Part shown: piece after piece, positions 38,141-51,682 of the stretch
Position numbering within the stretch: the first letter of the stretch is position 1
Layout of the letters: every line of letters begins with the position of its first letter
From: Valencia hispanica
Lineage: Eukaryota; Chordata; Actinopteri; Cyprinodontiformes; Valenciidae
Length of the DNA stretch: 64,000 nucleotides
Reading direction: 5' to 3'
Assembly (NCBI GenBank): GCA_963556495.2
Contig: OY747710.1
Location: 39,443,000 to 39,506,999 of the forward strand
Translations under genes and position numbers: made by a program
The notes under the pieces: model-generated
What the model was told of the DNA's origin: nothing
What the model saw: only the letters and a program-made list of their open reading frames with translations
Database searches by the model: none

Positions 38141-41100
38141 TCCACATCTGGAGTGAATCTTGAAACAAGCACCATTAAATTGTCTAGAAAGCCCAGAAGA
38201 GGACCTGTTTACAGTGTTAAGTTTGTGTTTGTTTCTACCTACTTGTAAGGCTCCAGCCCAGTTTGCCCCTTCACCAGTTTATACCTACCCACTATCTCAT
38301 TCTCTCCTACCTCCATTTTATAAAAACATCAACTTTTTATACCAATGCACTTAACACATTGCTTATTAGACCATCTTTCTGTTCCATTGATAAAAAAAAA
38401 CTATATATCAGACAGTATGCCCATGTATTTTGGTTCTGGACCCTCGTATCGACCAGGTACTGTAATTCTAAGAAAATATAACAGAATCAGACCAGTGACT
38501 GAACAGTTATATGTTCTGGCGACCCGATATTACTCAGAACTCAATTGCAACCTACCCTATCACCACAGAGAATATGAATCCAATTCTCCAGAAATTCTCT
38601 AACTAATTGCTCAACTTCGACAGACAGAAAGACATTAACACTTTTAGGAAGTGTTTTCTTGCCTACTGTATTTCCTATACAGAAAGGTGAAACATATTTT
38701 TTTTTTCTACATTGACAGGTGCTAAACTGTCTATTATTAGCAGTGGTAAGAAATTCCGACAAGAACAATATGGTCATACTGTTGCTGATTATATTTTCCC
38801 AATCTTTAACCAATCACATTAAAAACATCACTGCATCGAAATTGCTATGGAGTGTTAATAGTTATTCTTAGTATTAGAATAACATTTTGTTTTGTGACAG
38901 TCTCATTTGTTAAAAACAAAAAAGAACATTTTCAATGTTTTTTATTATTACAACCACTTTAGATCAAGATGAAAACAACTCGTTACCAATCAAGTGTAAC
39001 ATTATGACCAACTGACTGTGTGTTGGTTTCCCTTGCCTGTTTTCCTCGAGGCACGAGCTCCACTAGGCCCCTGAAGGTCCGCTTTGGTATCTAGCACCTC
39101 GATGTTAGCAGCAGAGCTTTAAGGTCCTGTAAGTTGTGAGGTGGGGTCTTGACGAATCCGACTTGTTTGTCAGACACATAATGTTATGCCTGATCAGTCT
39201 CTACAGACAGGGCAAATCCAGACTGAATTACTTTCTATTGATTACAAATTACAGTTGTTGAGGTGGGCAAATAAACTGTGCTGACTCAACAGCTCCCTCT
39301 CGAGGCCGCTGTTTTTTTTTACAGATTGACAGAAAACATCTCTGTAGCAGTGTTCAAATATGGGTTTCTTAATAAAGGTTACACAAAGGTTTTCAAAAAT
39401 GAAATTATTCTATCATTTTATTTGTTTGTTTTTTAGAACAAAAACACTGTCATCTACCCAGGTAGATCCTTCATCAAGGGAATCATCTCAGAGGCAGCTC
39501 TGGCACAATTCTTCTGTACCCAGGGCTGTGGAGATTGGCTCTCATAACGCACTGACACACTCACTCTGTCACCTTATCATTGGTAATGTCTTTAGGTTGT
39601 TCTCGCAGGGGACATCCTTTAGCGACGATGAGATCTTTCTTCCTCGCACACATCAGCACACAGAGGATGAAAAACATAAGAAAAATATGCAAGTGGGGGA
39701 AATAAAGACTGAACCCTCTGTTGGAACTGCCACACAAAAGAACGCATACATCTAGGGGAACTGAGAAATCAAGATGTAAAACAGAGGGGCCTTTAATTTT
39801 GACTTTTCGAAGTCCACATACACACACTGAGGCCTTTTAACACTGTTTCATACAGGCAGCATTGAAAGCTTGGTGAGCCGTACAGAGAGACGCTCACACA
39901 AAAACACACACGTACATTGCTTCATGGATCATACATAGAGCACTTCACACACACGAAAAATGCTCACTTTACTCTACACAGTAGCTCATAAAGTGGAGAC
40001 ATTCAGAAAGACAGAGGGGATCTATGGTTTATGAAACACACACACACGCACAAACTCAGTGCATAGGCAATGTATTCTCAGGCCAATCAATAATCCATTA
40101 TGAACAAACTGCTTCTTCTACTCAAAACCAGCAAACAAAGAGGTCGGCTGTGTGCTCCATGATGAAGAGAGAAAAGTACAGCACAGCTGGAAAGAGCCAC
40201 CAAAAACACACCTACAGGCCGTTGGCAAAACACACACAGACACTGAAAACTTTTTTTTTTCAGGCCGACAAATGTGCCAGCCAAGGAGGAAAGCAAAATA
40301 AAAGAAGGCTATCTGCAAATGTTGTGGCTTCCAAAAAAGCTCCTGCTTCTTTGTTGTTGATTCCCTAACATCCCACAGATTCTAAACTATTTCTGTATTG
40401 CAGTAGAGAGCTGATGTTGCTACTGATAGTTGCTTAAAATGAGAAAGAACAGGGATGCAAGAGGCTATATAAAAGCATACTGCATTTTCAGTGACATGAT
40501 TGCATTTCATTTAGGCTGCAGGAAAGCGAGAGAAAGCAAGACTATGTTGCAAGACTCACTGCTACCACATCACCATACACAATGAATCTTTGAAGTCATC
40601 ATCAGTGGATGAGATGAGTTCTGACAATGTTTAGTTTCCCTTTGGCATAAACATTGTGTTTTTTTATTGAATTGACTTTCTGAAAATAACAGGAAGGCTT
40701 AACATATTACATCAAAGTTGTACCTTTTTTTATCTTTTATGGCTTCTATCTCTTATGGCAGATGCTAGATTTAGAAATGTTAGAGGCCATCTTTTAAAAT
40801 TTCAGAGTTAAGGTATTCACAGATAGCATGTGGCGTAGCAGTAGAGCAGTCGTCCCACTGATGGAGACATAAGCTCTAGGGAATTCTACAAAGACAGTTT
40901 ACTGAAACAAGTATTTAAGTAAACAAGGGCAGAGTTTAATAATTACACTTCATGACTGTCATAAAAAGCTTTTGCAGAGTAACCATCCTCTCCTTTATGT
41001 AGACAAAAAGAAGCAATCAGACATAACATCAGGTCTCATCTGATTTCCAGAACAGAAGACGAAGGCCAGGACATCTAAGAGGAAATGAGCCATGATCTGA

Positions 41101-42248
41101 CTTTGGTTGTATACCTCTACTTTTCTCATAGAACCATTGTCCTGTTGTATTCAAACTTGACTCCACATAGGTTCTAATCCTGAACCCGATTATTGACCAC
41201 TTTGGGTCCACTTTCAGCTGAGTTATAGGATAGTTTTCCTCCTTTGCTCCCTGCTGTGTCAGAGCAGGTCATTCTCAGAAGCAGGAGAAGCAGTGGGGGA
41301 GCTCTGTGGCATTGTTGGGGTCTCCATTTCCCATCCCTGTTCCTGGTCTCGTCTCTGCCTACCCCCATCCTTTAAGCTAAGCCAGAACAATAGAGTGAGT
41401 CCACGCTGTCTGCCCCCCTACGATAGATAGGCTGTGAGGGGATCCTGCTTGCCTGTTCTGCTGGCGTGTAAAGGGCTTCTGGGTAGAGAAAGATTTCATC
41501 GGGTCTCAGTCTGTGTGCGTTTGAGTGTGTGGTTGATGGCAGGTGTTTTAGTCAGCTCTGTCCTGTTACATGCTGGTTGGATTGCTCGGTGGGTTTCCAG
41601 GAAAGGCAGATGATTCTTGTATGTGACAAAGTACTCTATTCGATACCGTAAAAAAACTGTGGCAAATCAAATAGATTAGATAGAAAAAAGCTTGAAATAT
41701 TTCACACCAAATTCTCAACAGCACACAAGTTTTTTTTTTGTTTTTTTTCTTAAGATGAGAACGTAACTTTTTCTGATCAAGCCTGTGCGATACCTGCCGG
41801 GACAATTCAGCTTCATTTTCAGCCGGCAGCTACTGCCTTTTCTCAGGAGGCAAAGCATCTTCTGCCTCCTTTAGGATTCACAGTGTGTTTGCATGTGTGT
41901 GCGTATCTGTGTTCCCTCCCCCTTCCTTCTCAAACTCTGCCTGTTTTTCTCACACTGCTCGTTAACCCCTGGGTGCTCCAGCCCAAAAAGACGCACCACA
42001 CCACTACACCCATCGCAGTCCTGTTGTGCTTGCACACTTTTCCCAACTGCATGAAATTAAGTCGTTTTTAACAGATGGGTCTTTCCATCAAACAGCAACA
42101 AAACACCACAACCTTAATCTCACCAAGCAAAAACTCTGATTCCAAAATCTTAATCCTAAACTGCTGGGCTGGATGTTCCTATGCAATTGTGTCTTATCTT
42201 TACGTTCTTTACACAAAAAGGCATTTCAGGGGTACCCAAACTTGCTGT
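38141..42248. other. no gene seen
   Basis: Mostly AT-rich unique sequence with short CA-rich patches (for example 39820-40050). Open frames are short and unsupported. Confidence 0.5.
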
Positions 42249-42249
42249 G

Positions 42250-44215
42250 AAGTGCTGTGAAAAAGTATCTTCATATTTTCTTATTGTCTAATGTTTCCGA
42301 GTGTTAAGCAGATGGTAATGTCTAACACAGACAGCTTTGGTAAACATAATTTTCTAATCATGGTGCCATTTACTAAATGTAAATAATTTATATAATAATC
42401 CATTTACAATTTTAGATTATCTTGCTTAAATTTTTGCAGAATTGTTTTAAATTAAGCCACAGAAGGAGGATCTTCAAGGACTAAAGCCCTGTCTAGCACT
42501 GTACCACAGCATCTCAGCCGGACAGAATTTTTCTAGGCAACTCTAATAGCTTCCCTTTTATTTTTTTTAACCCATTCAGAAGTGAATCCGCTGGTGCGTC
42601 TCAGATCACTGTCCAGCTGCATAAGCCAAGTGTTACTAATTTTAAGGTCACAAGCTCATTGCCGCTCACTGTCCTTCAGGATTTTCTCCAGGAGCAGAAT
42701 TCGTGGTTCCATCAATTATGAAAAGATGGATGGGTCTTAAAGCAGCACAGCAAGCCCAGGCCATCACACCAACACCCTCATGTTTGACTGTAGGTAAGAT
42801 GTTCTTTTTCTCACATGCCATTTTAGTGTTTTGGCAATGTTATGGGACACACATCCTTCAAGGAGTTCCACTTCTCCAAAGTCCACAGAATCTCTTCCCA
42901 AAAGTCTAACCCCTGCTTTTCACCGGATGCGTAAGCGGCGCGTAAGATAATAGATGCCTTTTACTCGTGAATTCAGCAATGCGTCCCTTCCCAACGGGTG
43001 CTTATCACTCGGAAAAGCATTTCACCCTTCTGGTCCCGGGAGATCACGAAATCACAGAAGATTTGCAATTGCATAACTTAAAGGGTAGTACACGGGGGAA
43101 AAAAAAAAATTATATGTTAATAAGCATCATAAACTCACCATCCACTTCCCAAACTGCAGATATGTCTCTTCTTTTTTATGTTGTCCTTGTAAAAATTATT
43201 ACTGGTATCACATAAACTGGGTGATTCTCCATTTCAAGGATTAAATTCTATTTGTCCATGGTAAAAACCAACAAATTAGACCCACAGACGGGCTGACTTC
43301 AACCCTGGTGTCACAGGTGATGAAGTTTTGTTTAGTTTCTTTCGTAGTTAAGCAGACGGAAATCTGCACATTTCTTATTTTGACATTTCCGGCTATTTTG
43401 CATTGCTTCTGTGCCTGATTTCCTGTCTGGCCGGCTCTAAACTGATGAAATTGACGCATTTTTAGCGCGTAAAAAATAGATGTGCTGCGCAAATTTAGGA
43501 GAGGGCCGCGACACTCTTCTGAGATGCGCCCGGTTCGCGCTGCTTTGCGCCCGGTGGTAACGGCCCCATTGAATTTAATTGCGGCTATCAGCTGCGTATT
43601 ACACTTCGCAGACGTTACGCACCGCTTACGCGTCCGGTGGAAAGCAGGGGTAAGGGACCATCACAATGCTTTTCTGGTTAATGTCAGACAGATTTTTGTG
43701 TTGTTCTTGGTCAACAGCAGTTAGAAATGTTCAATTGAAGCCATTAGACTTTAATTAGACTGATCACTGACTTTAACTGGGGAAAGTGAGGCCTACAATG
43801 CTTTAGATATTGTTCTAGAGCTTTTGAATAACATCCCAGATGGGTTGTCAATGCCCTCTTTGGAGTAATTTTGGGAAGGTTTCCCTGGAGTTAAAAAGCC
43901 TCAGTAATGTCATTACAACCTTTTCCAGACTGATGTATGTCAATCATTGTGTTTCTCTTCTATTCTTAAATTTCTTCAGACAGGGGCAAGAAGTGCTGCT
44001 TTATGAGATCTTTAAGTCTACTTCAAGTTGTTAGTGACTGACCAAGGGATTTCTTGATTCTACTAAAAAATTTTGATAATCACAGTAAACTGATGATACA
44101 ACAAACAGATTATTACTTATTTACTTAGGATAAGTTGGTGTGGATTTCTTTTCCTTTTAATAAATGGCATAATAGTTGAAAAACATTGTATTGTATTTAT
44201 GTTTTCACAGCACTG
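42250..44215 (-). mobile_element. Tc1-like transposon split by a PIF/Harbinger-like insert
   Basis: Ends AGTGCTGTGAAAAAGTAT (left) and TTTTCACAGCACTG (right, followed by TA). The minus-strand transposase text is badly decayed but ordered: CTAGCACTGTACCACAGCATC, CAGAATTCGTGGTTCCATC, ATGTTTGACTGTAGGTAAG, then after the insert GTGAGGCCTACAATGCTTTA, ACCTTTTCCAGACTGATGTA and GTGCTGCTTTATGAGATC. Without the insert it is about 1.2 kb. Confidence 0.85.
42910..43650. mobile_element. PIF/Harbinger-like non-autonomous element with TAA duplications
   Basis: Begins CCCCTGCTTTTCACCGGATG and ends with the inverse (CGTCCGGTGGAAAGCAGGGG). The inverted ends extend about 36 bp with a few mismatches (left CGTAAGCGGCGCGTAA, right TTACGCACCGCTTACG). 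It is flanked by TAA at 42907-42909 and 43651-43653, the 3-bp TWA target expected for PIF/Harbinger. Length 741 bp. Open frames inside (for example 42967-43215) have no recognised transposase. Removing it rejoins the host Tc1-like text CCCAAAAGTC with GGGACCATCACAATGCTTTT. Confidence 0.85.
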
Positions 44216-44984
44216 TAACTGTTCTGTGCAAAGATAAAATGAACTATACTTTTAATTTTTTCAACATTTTAATTTAAAAGTGAAAGCAATACAGACTGGA
44301 AGAAGACGGAGCAGGAACAACAGTGCAGTTGCCACCGATTAGTAGAAAGGTCAATCCAAGTAATAGCTTTTGATACAAGTCTAAATTGAAACACCTCCTT
44401 CTGTTTTCACATCACTTCGCACTGTCCACTTTGGTTTCTGCTGAACTTACTCCTCTTCTTCCTCTGCACTCCCGCTCATCTGTCTCCTGCTCTAAACGGC
44501 CCCTGCAGCTAAACCTAAATCAGTCTTTGTGAAGTGTAATTAGAACAAAGACCTCAACGTGGGCTAGTGGTCTGTCAAACTGTCACACTTTCTGAAGAAA
44601 CTGTTTTATTTTGTTGCTTTCTGAGGCAAGATTGCGAAGCTGTGAAGCGTTTACATATGCTACATTCCATGGACACCTTGTTATGGAATCGCAACTTAGT
44701 TGGCTAATAAAGTTACCATTAATATGTTACACCTGATCAAATTATGCTTCTCATTAATAATGAGACACTAATGTGAAAAATGGGGGTGTAACAATACACC
44801 CACCCGATGATCACTTAACATGTCAAATAACTTCTCTTTTCTCTGTCAAGATTTTTATTTTCTTTACAAAGTACCCAAAGTGACTTCACACAAACGCTTT
44901 AAACATAGTTTTGTTGGACAGTACAAGACATCTTGATTAGATGTCAACACATTTGGGAAAATGTAGAGCTACTTCCTTTTAGAC
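44216..44984. other. no gene seen
   Basis: AT-rich sequence without recognised features. Confidence 0.5.
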
Positions 44985-45520
44985 TTCAAAATAAGAAGGT
45001 GTGTTGAAATTCGGGTGCTGCATCCTGCGAAGGAACTGGCCTACTAGTTGTTTCCGATGTTGGTCGGCTCCTTCGTCGACTACAGAGACCAAAAGTGAAG
45101 TTGGACGGTCTAGCTTTCAGATAAATTCCCACCCTTAACTCGGCATATGTCCTGTCGCCTAGCAACTGTGAAAACGGCAAACACAAGCTGGAAAAAATAC
45201 GAGCTCAAAACTTTGAGAAAAACGACAAAAGCCTAACAACACAACTGCTTTAAGTTTTTACCGTTTGTGATGCCAGATTTTAATATACTTAGATTTAAAA
45301 CTGTACTTGTTTCCCACTTTGTCCGCCGTTGTTGCAAAAATGTCCCGTTTGGCCCGCAATGAATCATGGGATAGGGTGGGTTGCGAAGAATACACCAGAC
45401 CAGTCCTTTAATCTGGGAAAAGGAGGCATTTGGAGGAGCCTTTGAATTCGGACAGCCTCCGTCGCATTGCTGTGACTTTGGTGGCGTTTTAATATCATTA
45501 GGGTTTACACTATTGGTGAG
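44985..45520. mobile_element. probable non-autonomous DNA transposon
   Basis: A compact CpG-retaining segment bounded by AAGGTGTGTTGAAATTCGGG on the left and, on the right, GAATACACCAGACCAGTCC with GAATTCGGACAGCCTCC. It includes CCTGCGAAGGAACTGGCCTAC and GCAATGAATCATGGGATAGG. I recognise this text as a dispersed fish repeat from memory; ends and superfamily are not settled. Confidence 0.45.
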
Positions 45521-46484
45521 ATATCATTCACTCATTGAGGTGGCAACAGGTTTTTGGTTTTGCTGATTACATAAAGACTAATTTAACAAGTTTTCAAATA
45601 CATAAATTAAGTAAGACTTGAGCAATATCTCAAAGACTGCCTTCCAAAGAATGTTGACATGAAAATGCATGACCAGTGTTTTTAAGAGAGCCAAAATAGT
45701 TTCTGCTAAGCTGAACATACCATCCGTACATGCAATGACAAACAGGATGAAGAACCGCATTGATTCGCTTCCAGCATTTTATCGCTGCATGGACAATAAA
45801 AACTAAGAGCGAGAACTGGGAAGCCCATTCACCGGGACGCCATGCTGTGCGTCTGGTTTTTCAAACCTGTCTTTACCTGAAGAACACACACTGCGGGAGC
45901 TGTCAAGATCAGATAAGAATACACAGATCGTCTTCTGAGAGTTTTTTCTGCCGCCTGCGCACAGTACGCACATACACACACATGTACAAACGGAAAACAC
46001 AGCCAGGAAGGATGGTAGCGTTTCCAATGAAATCTCCTGGTGACTATATTACAGAAAGAGTGTGTGGGCAGTTGTTGAGAGATGTTCATACACATTCTTT
46101 TTTTTTTTGTACATACAAACATCGCAAATTTATTTTAATTTTTTGTAATGGACAAAAGGGGGTGTAATTGAAAACATAAATCCTGGTACACACATACATT
46201 TAAAAGGGACGCAGTTTGATGGGCTCCTTTTCACTTTTTTAACAAAAAGAAAAAAAGAACCTAAGTGTAAATTCTTACCGAGGCAGGATTTGTGTGCTGG
46301 CCACTTCAGTTTAAAATTAAAAAACACACTTAAACCATCCTCCAGTTTGAACTACACAGTGCCTCACATACCACATATGAAAAACAATTATTAGGTGCAA
46401 AACTGAAACATTTATCTCTTCTTATGAAAGTAGAGCATACCACCGTTTCAGATGATCGGGCCCTGATCACATGCAAACGCCTAA
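45521..46484. other. no gene seen
   Basis: Several overlapping short frames on both strands (45760-46167) have no recognisable domains. Confidence 0.5.
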
Positions 46485-46725
46485 AGGCGTGTTTCCACGA
46501 CAGGAAGCTTTTCTTGAACTCGCCTGGTTTTCTGGGTTTATTATTACACTCTTGTATCTGCCACCACGGTAAAAAAAAAAAAGAAAACTAACCAGTTGAA
46601 AATTTACTCCAGAAAAAAGTCCTAGTAGAAAGGTAGTGCTTTTTCATTTACCAGGTTCCTTTATACAGAGAGTTGTGAAAGAAGATTGCAAAGTGCTAAG
46701 CATGTCCAATTGATTTCCTTTTCTT
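46485..46725. mobile_element. hAT-type MITE fragment
   Basis: AAAGGCGTGTTTCCACGACAGG, TTTTCTGGGTTTATTATTAC, CTAGTAGAAAGGTAGTGCTT and GAGAGTTGTGAAAGAAGATT follow the order of a common fish MITE (from memory). Only one end is clear. Confidence 0.5.
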
Positions 46726-47383
46726 TAAACCTTAAACTTTTTTTTTTCAACATCTATTTAAATTAGACTACAGCTCATATTTTCTGTTAACTTTAACTGT
46801 GTTTAATTTTAAAATGATCAATGACTGTTTACCATCGCCTCTGGGGAAAGAGAGTGTAACTCCTTCCCTGATGTTAATATTTTAGGGGTTCAGATCGTAA
46901 GCCTAGGCACGATTTAAAAAACACAATCCTGTGGATCCTTAACTGATAAAAAAAAAAAGATCCATAGATGCTGCTGCTTGCATGTGTGTAATGTATGCTC
47001 TTTTGTGAACATTTCTCAGGTTACAAATTTCCTCTGATTTTGAAGTGAGTATAATACAGTTTTACATTCTAAGAACGGTCAAATGATCTATTAGGAGGTC
47101 CACATCAGTGAAGTCTCAAAATGTGTTACAGCTACACATTTCCATAGAGTTTGTGATAACGGAAGTCAAGCAGTTGGAGTTACTAAGCACAGAGTTATGA
47201 GTTATACCTTTTTTTGCAGAAAATTACAGTTTTAAGTCCATGGTGTAAGAGTCTCTGTCACTCTCAGTAACTGAGCGAGACCTTGGCAGACACTGCTGCT
47301 GTGGGTGACGTTACCGCTCAGTTTCTACTGCTGGAATGGCCCTATTCCCCAGTGGGAACAATCACAAAAAAGGCCAGAGTAAA
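46726..47383. other. no gene seen
   Basis: AT-rich sequence without recognised features. Confidence 0.5.
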
Positions 47384-47387
47384 TTAA

Positions 47388-48104
47388 AGAGCAACTCACC
47401 CCCTACCAGTGTCTTACTCGCCCACATTTCCTGTTTGAAAAATGCGCCAAAAGGAGGTGTTGCCTGGCAGCAAACGTGCGGGGGGAGAGGGCTGGGTGGG
47501 GTCTGGGCTGTGATTGACATGTTGGCAGTGGCTGGCACTAAAGCAGTGGCACAGAGACACAGACAGCGAGAAAGATGGAGAGCAATAGAGACGCAAGCTC
47601 CTTGATGCACGGTTCACACGGTGCGTTTTACAACCGTCTCAAAGGACTGCTTAATTCCACAAAGTGCGAGTTCCACCGAGCTCTAGAGGTGTGTCACACT
47701 GAACAGACCAAGATTTTAGCGGGGAAGACTGTACGACGTCTCGTTCCAGCAAGGACGCACCAAAAGCCAACCTCACACAAGCATAGAATGAAAGAGAGGG
47801 AGGTTCTGTGGAGGAGGCACGGTTGGAGACTCTGCTTCTTTTAAACTCCACAGTGGGAGCGCCGGGCTGCTGAAGTCAGGTATACTTGCTGAGCCAGTAG
47901 CAATGCCTGATTCAAATTCAAGTGCCGTGTAGAGTTTTAACCTGAAGAGGGCATTACACTGATGGTTTTTGGTAGAAAATGTATATTTTTACTAACATGT
48001 ACTAAAATACCAAAAATAATGACCAGACATGTAGAAAGCACTATTAGATACTCATTTACACAGTTTATCAGCAAAAAAAAGTTCATTTGGGGGTGAGTTG
48101 CTCT
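47388..48104. mobile_element. TTAA-flanked non-autonomous element (piggyBac- or Kolobok-like)
   Basis: Perfect 16-bp inverted ends AGAGCAACTCACCCCC at 47388 and the inverse GGGGGTGAGTTGCTCT ending 48104, directly flanked by TTAA at 47384-47387 and 48105-48108. Length 717 bp. The interior is non-coding; frames at 47362-47851 on both strands have no transposase motif. TTAA target duplication is the hallmark of piggyBac and also of some Kolobok elements, so the superfamily remains open. Confidence 0.82.
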
Positions 48105-48108
48105 TTAA

Positions 48109-50940
48109 AGTTCCGGCGGAAAATGTTCCAGGTCTCATTGTCAAACCAGGTCTTAAAATGCAATTCAGAATTTTATAAATTATTTGTAGTGAAAATACAA
48201 AAGAAACAAAATGATAAACATTTACTGTGGCAGCATATGAATGCCAACTTCTGTCGGATAACAGCCTAGTACAAGTTTTAAAATTGGTGCGTTTATTAAA
48301 AAACGTGTGAATTATCACCCCTTTTTTATTCCACATACTGTATGTTGACTATATATCCACCCCTCCACCTCCACTGCTGCTGTAAAACCCACTTTGTTAC
48401 ACCACTAAACCAAGCATCTACATCTTTGCACATTATCATTACCAGCCATTCTTGCATAGCTTTGGTGTGGAGTGCTAAAGACAGTATCTTTATGTATTCA
48501 CTTCATTCACTTCCTACTACACTGCACCGTTTTTTGATAAAATGTGTTTTAGGGATGCACCGATATGAAACCTGGGCTATCATATATATATACGATCTTA
48601 ATATTGCTGTAATGGCTGATAACCGATGTTTACCGATAATAGACATTTCCTCACTGTTTTGACATCGTGAAAAAACAACCAGACTTCAGACATTGCTTCT
48701 CTAATTCAGTAAACACCCCCACCCCATCCTGTGTTGTATCACTATCATGTGCCCAAACAAATACCACATGTCCAAACCCCTACACATACACAAACTGCAA
48801 CAAGATGGAAATAAACATTGCTTATAAATATTGGCCCAGTTTTATTTATCGAACAGATAGCAATATGTTACAAATTGACTTATATGAACCCATACTGATG
48901 TCAATGCTTCGGGAAGACAAAAAGCTGGAATATGCTTCATGTTTTTTGTTTTTTTGTTTTTTTTTCAAAGAAACAAAGAGTTTCACAAGATGGCAAAAAG
49001 TGTATTTACATGAAACATTTTCATGCACCTGAAAGAGGAACTTTAACTATTTTTGTTTAATTAGCTCATCAACCCAAACAAATATAACTCAATCAATGGC
49101 AGCTAAAAAGTAATTTCCCCGCTTCACAAATCCATACTTCCAATTCATGTCAATGTGTTTAATCTCTTACTACTTCTATTTCATTCCCATAAAAATACCA
49201 TTATGTACCAGGATACTTCAACCATTGCTTGTCATTTTATTTTTCTTAGTAGTTAAGTATTTTCAAGAATTAAGGAGATAACTGTCATACAGATGCTCAA
49301 ATCTAATGCTTAATTTAAATCGAATATTCTATTTTTTAAATAAAAACTTTGTATTAAACCCAATTTTTTTTAACGTTTATTTTGGTTCTTATCCTTGTTC
49401 GGACCAGTTATTCATTATTAAATATACCAGATTAGGACCCCTGATCAAAACTTAGACCTATATAGTCATATTTCAATTTTATCACATAAAGCTCTAACTA
49501 GATAATAGAAACTGTCTTCAAATCGTCTGCTGTCAAAGCAATTATTAAGCTGATGTTACCAAACATCCCGACTCAAACATCAAACGACTCAATTTCTTAT
49601 TAAAAAAAACACAGTAAGAAACAACCAAAGCAAGAAAGGTCCAGAATAGCAAAGGCAGTTTTTGAAAAGTGCTTGGTTTGAGAAATCTGTCAAAAATACC
49701 TTCATCAGATCAGAAAAGTGGAGCCATTTAGGAAGATGGTAAACATCCTTCACTCTTTTAACCCCTTTTATTTATGACTTTAAACAATAATATTCAACCT
49801 AAAACCTTCTCAGCCGTTATGGGAGATTATTTCAGCAACTCCGGATTGGTTTCTCTAGATGAATTCTAGTTAGGTCAATGCTTTTAGCTGGGTGTTTAGA
49901 GCAAAAAACTAGAGTGAAATCTGATTAGAAAAAAAATTGCATTTGTATGTGCTGATCATAGAGAACCGATTTTTCTTTTGTGTGCGTGTAAAATTTAATG
50001 AATAAATCTTGGCAATAGAGTAAAATTTTCTGAGCAGAAACAAGTAACATCTGATATATTCATGTGCTTGGAAAGTCATTTTGTCATGAAAACATACCTC
50101 TAGTCCCTACAGGAAAAAAAACAGATTGTGGGAATATGAGAGTGACACAAGAGGAAGCGCAAACGACCGAAGTTTACAAATGGTAAAACTAAATTATAGC
50201 CTACCATTATACTGTAGTTCCCTAAAGAAATACTTAAGAAGTTGTGTGCAAGCTGCACAACTGCCCAGGAGTTTGGAGCCAGTAAGAAAAAAAAAAGATA
50301 GCACAAAAAAACTAGGACTGCTCAAGAAGAATAACAAGCATTGTTAGTACTCGGAAGCCACATGACACATTTTCTTCAACCTTGAGTGGGAGCTTATGTG
50401 GTTCGTTGTTGTGATGGATGGCTGTGTAAAGAGATGGAGATCCCATCTGGGTCACGTCTTATCAGGCCAACTTATTCACATTGATGAAATCATAGCGGCT
50501 TGTTAACCCACCCAGTAAAACGAAACAACAGCCTTAAACCAATAAACGGAAGGGGGGAAAAAAGCAAGGCAGCAACAGCACAAGAAAGGAACAGATGCAC
50601 ATCAAGGACTGTTGGAAAGGCAGCGCAAATGATGAGAGGGAGGGCAGCAAGGCGAAGATAAGTGGTAAGTAGTGATGTAAAGTCGGCAGGAGATGGATGG
50701 GGATAATAGGAGCTGACTGAGAGGGAGAAAGAAAGAGAGATGTTGCAGATGGAGGGAAGAAATAGAGGAGAATGTAGGTCGTGATCCACACGCCACAGAA
50801 CTAAATCATGTAGCAGGACTCTGGCTTCTGAGGTGTTTGGAAAATTGATCAGCACTATCTAATAAGAGGACTGGTGGAACAATTTTTTTTTGATTTTCCT
50901 GATTAATAGCTGATACTTATTGTTTTTAATAAACGTAAAG
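48109..50940. other. no gene seen; short hAT-like trace
   Basis: GGGATGCACCGATATGAAAC at 48551 onward with repeated CCGAT-type words (to about 48640) resembles a common fish hAT end. The rest is AT-rich with no supported gene. Confidence 0.45.
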
Positions 50941-51682
50941 TAGAGATGTACTGGTGAGTGTTTTAATTCAATTCAATTCAATTCAGTTTATTTATATAGC
51001 ACCAATTCACAACAGATGTCATCTCAAGGCACTTAACAAGAAGTAATTTCAATACATTTATACAAACATTCCAATCAGTTAAAAAGTTTACAATTTAAGA
51101 AATCCCAGCAGATTGCGTCAGTCATTGGCGTGAGGTTGGGCCCCGTTGATGCAGACTTTCCAACCACAGCAATCCTTCAGCAATCCCTCATACTGAGCAA
51201 GCATGTAGCGACGGTGGAGAGGAAAAACTCCCCTTTAACAGGAAGAAACCTCCAACAGAACCAGGCTCAGTAGGAGCGGCCATCTGCCACGACCGTCTGG
51301 GGGTTTGAGAAGACAGAGCAGAAACACAGAAGGAACAGAAGATCTGATATAAGAGAACTTTCTATGTTACAGAAAGTAAAAAGTTGATAACAGGACACAG
51401 TGGATGTTCAGTTACTGGGAGGATCATCCCAGTCGATGCCCCCCATCCAACAGGGCATTGCAGCCAAGCAGGATACCAGACCAGGTATATCTTCAATGGA
51501 GAGAAAAACACTGAGAGAAAACAAAGTTAACAGTCGAGATAAGAGAATGTACTGTAATACAACTGGAGAGTAGTAGTAGAAAAGGAAGTAGCAGAGTGAA
51601 GAAAACTGGTAAGTCTGTCCTCCAGCAGTCTAAGCCTATAGCAGCATAACTACAGCGGTAGCTCAGGATGACCTTAGCCACT

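Noticed and set aside
45760..46167. 135-codon plus-strand frame
   Set aside because: Competing frames on the other strand, no domain, and simple sequence at its end.
50490..50855. 121-codon minus frame rich in Leu, Ser and Pro
   Set aside because: Reverse of a GA-rich stretch, with overlapping frames of the same composition and no family motif.
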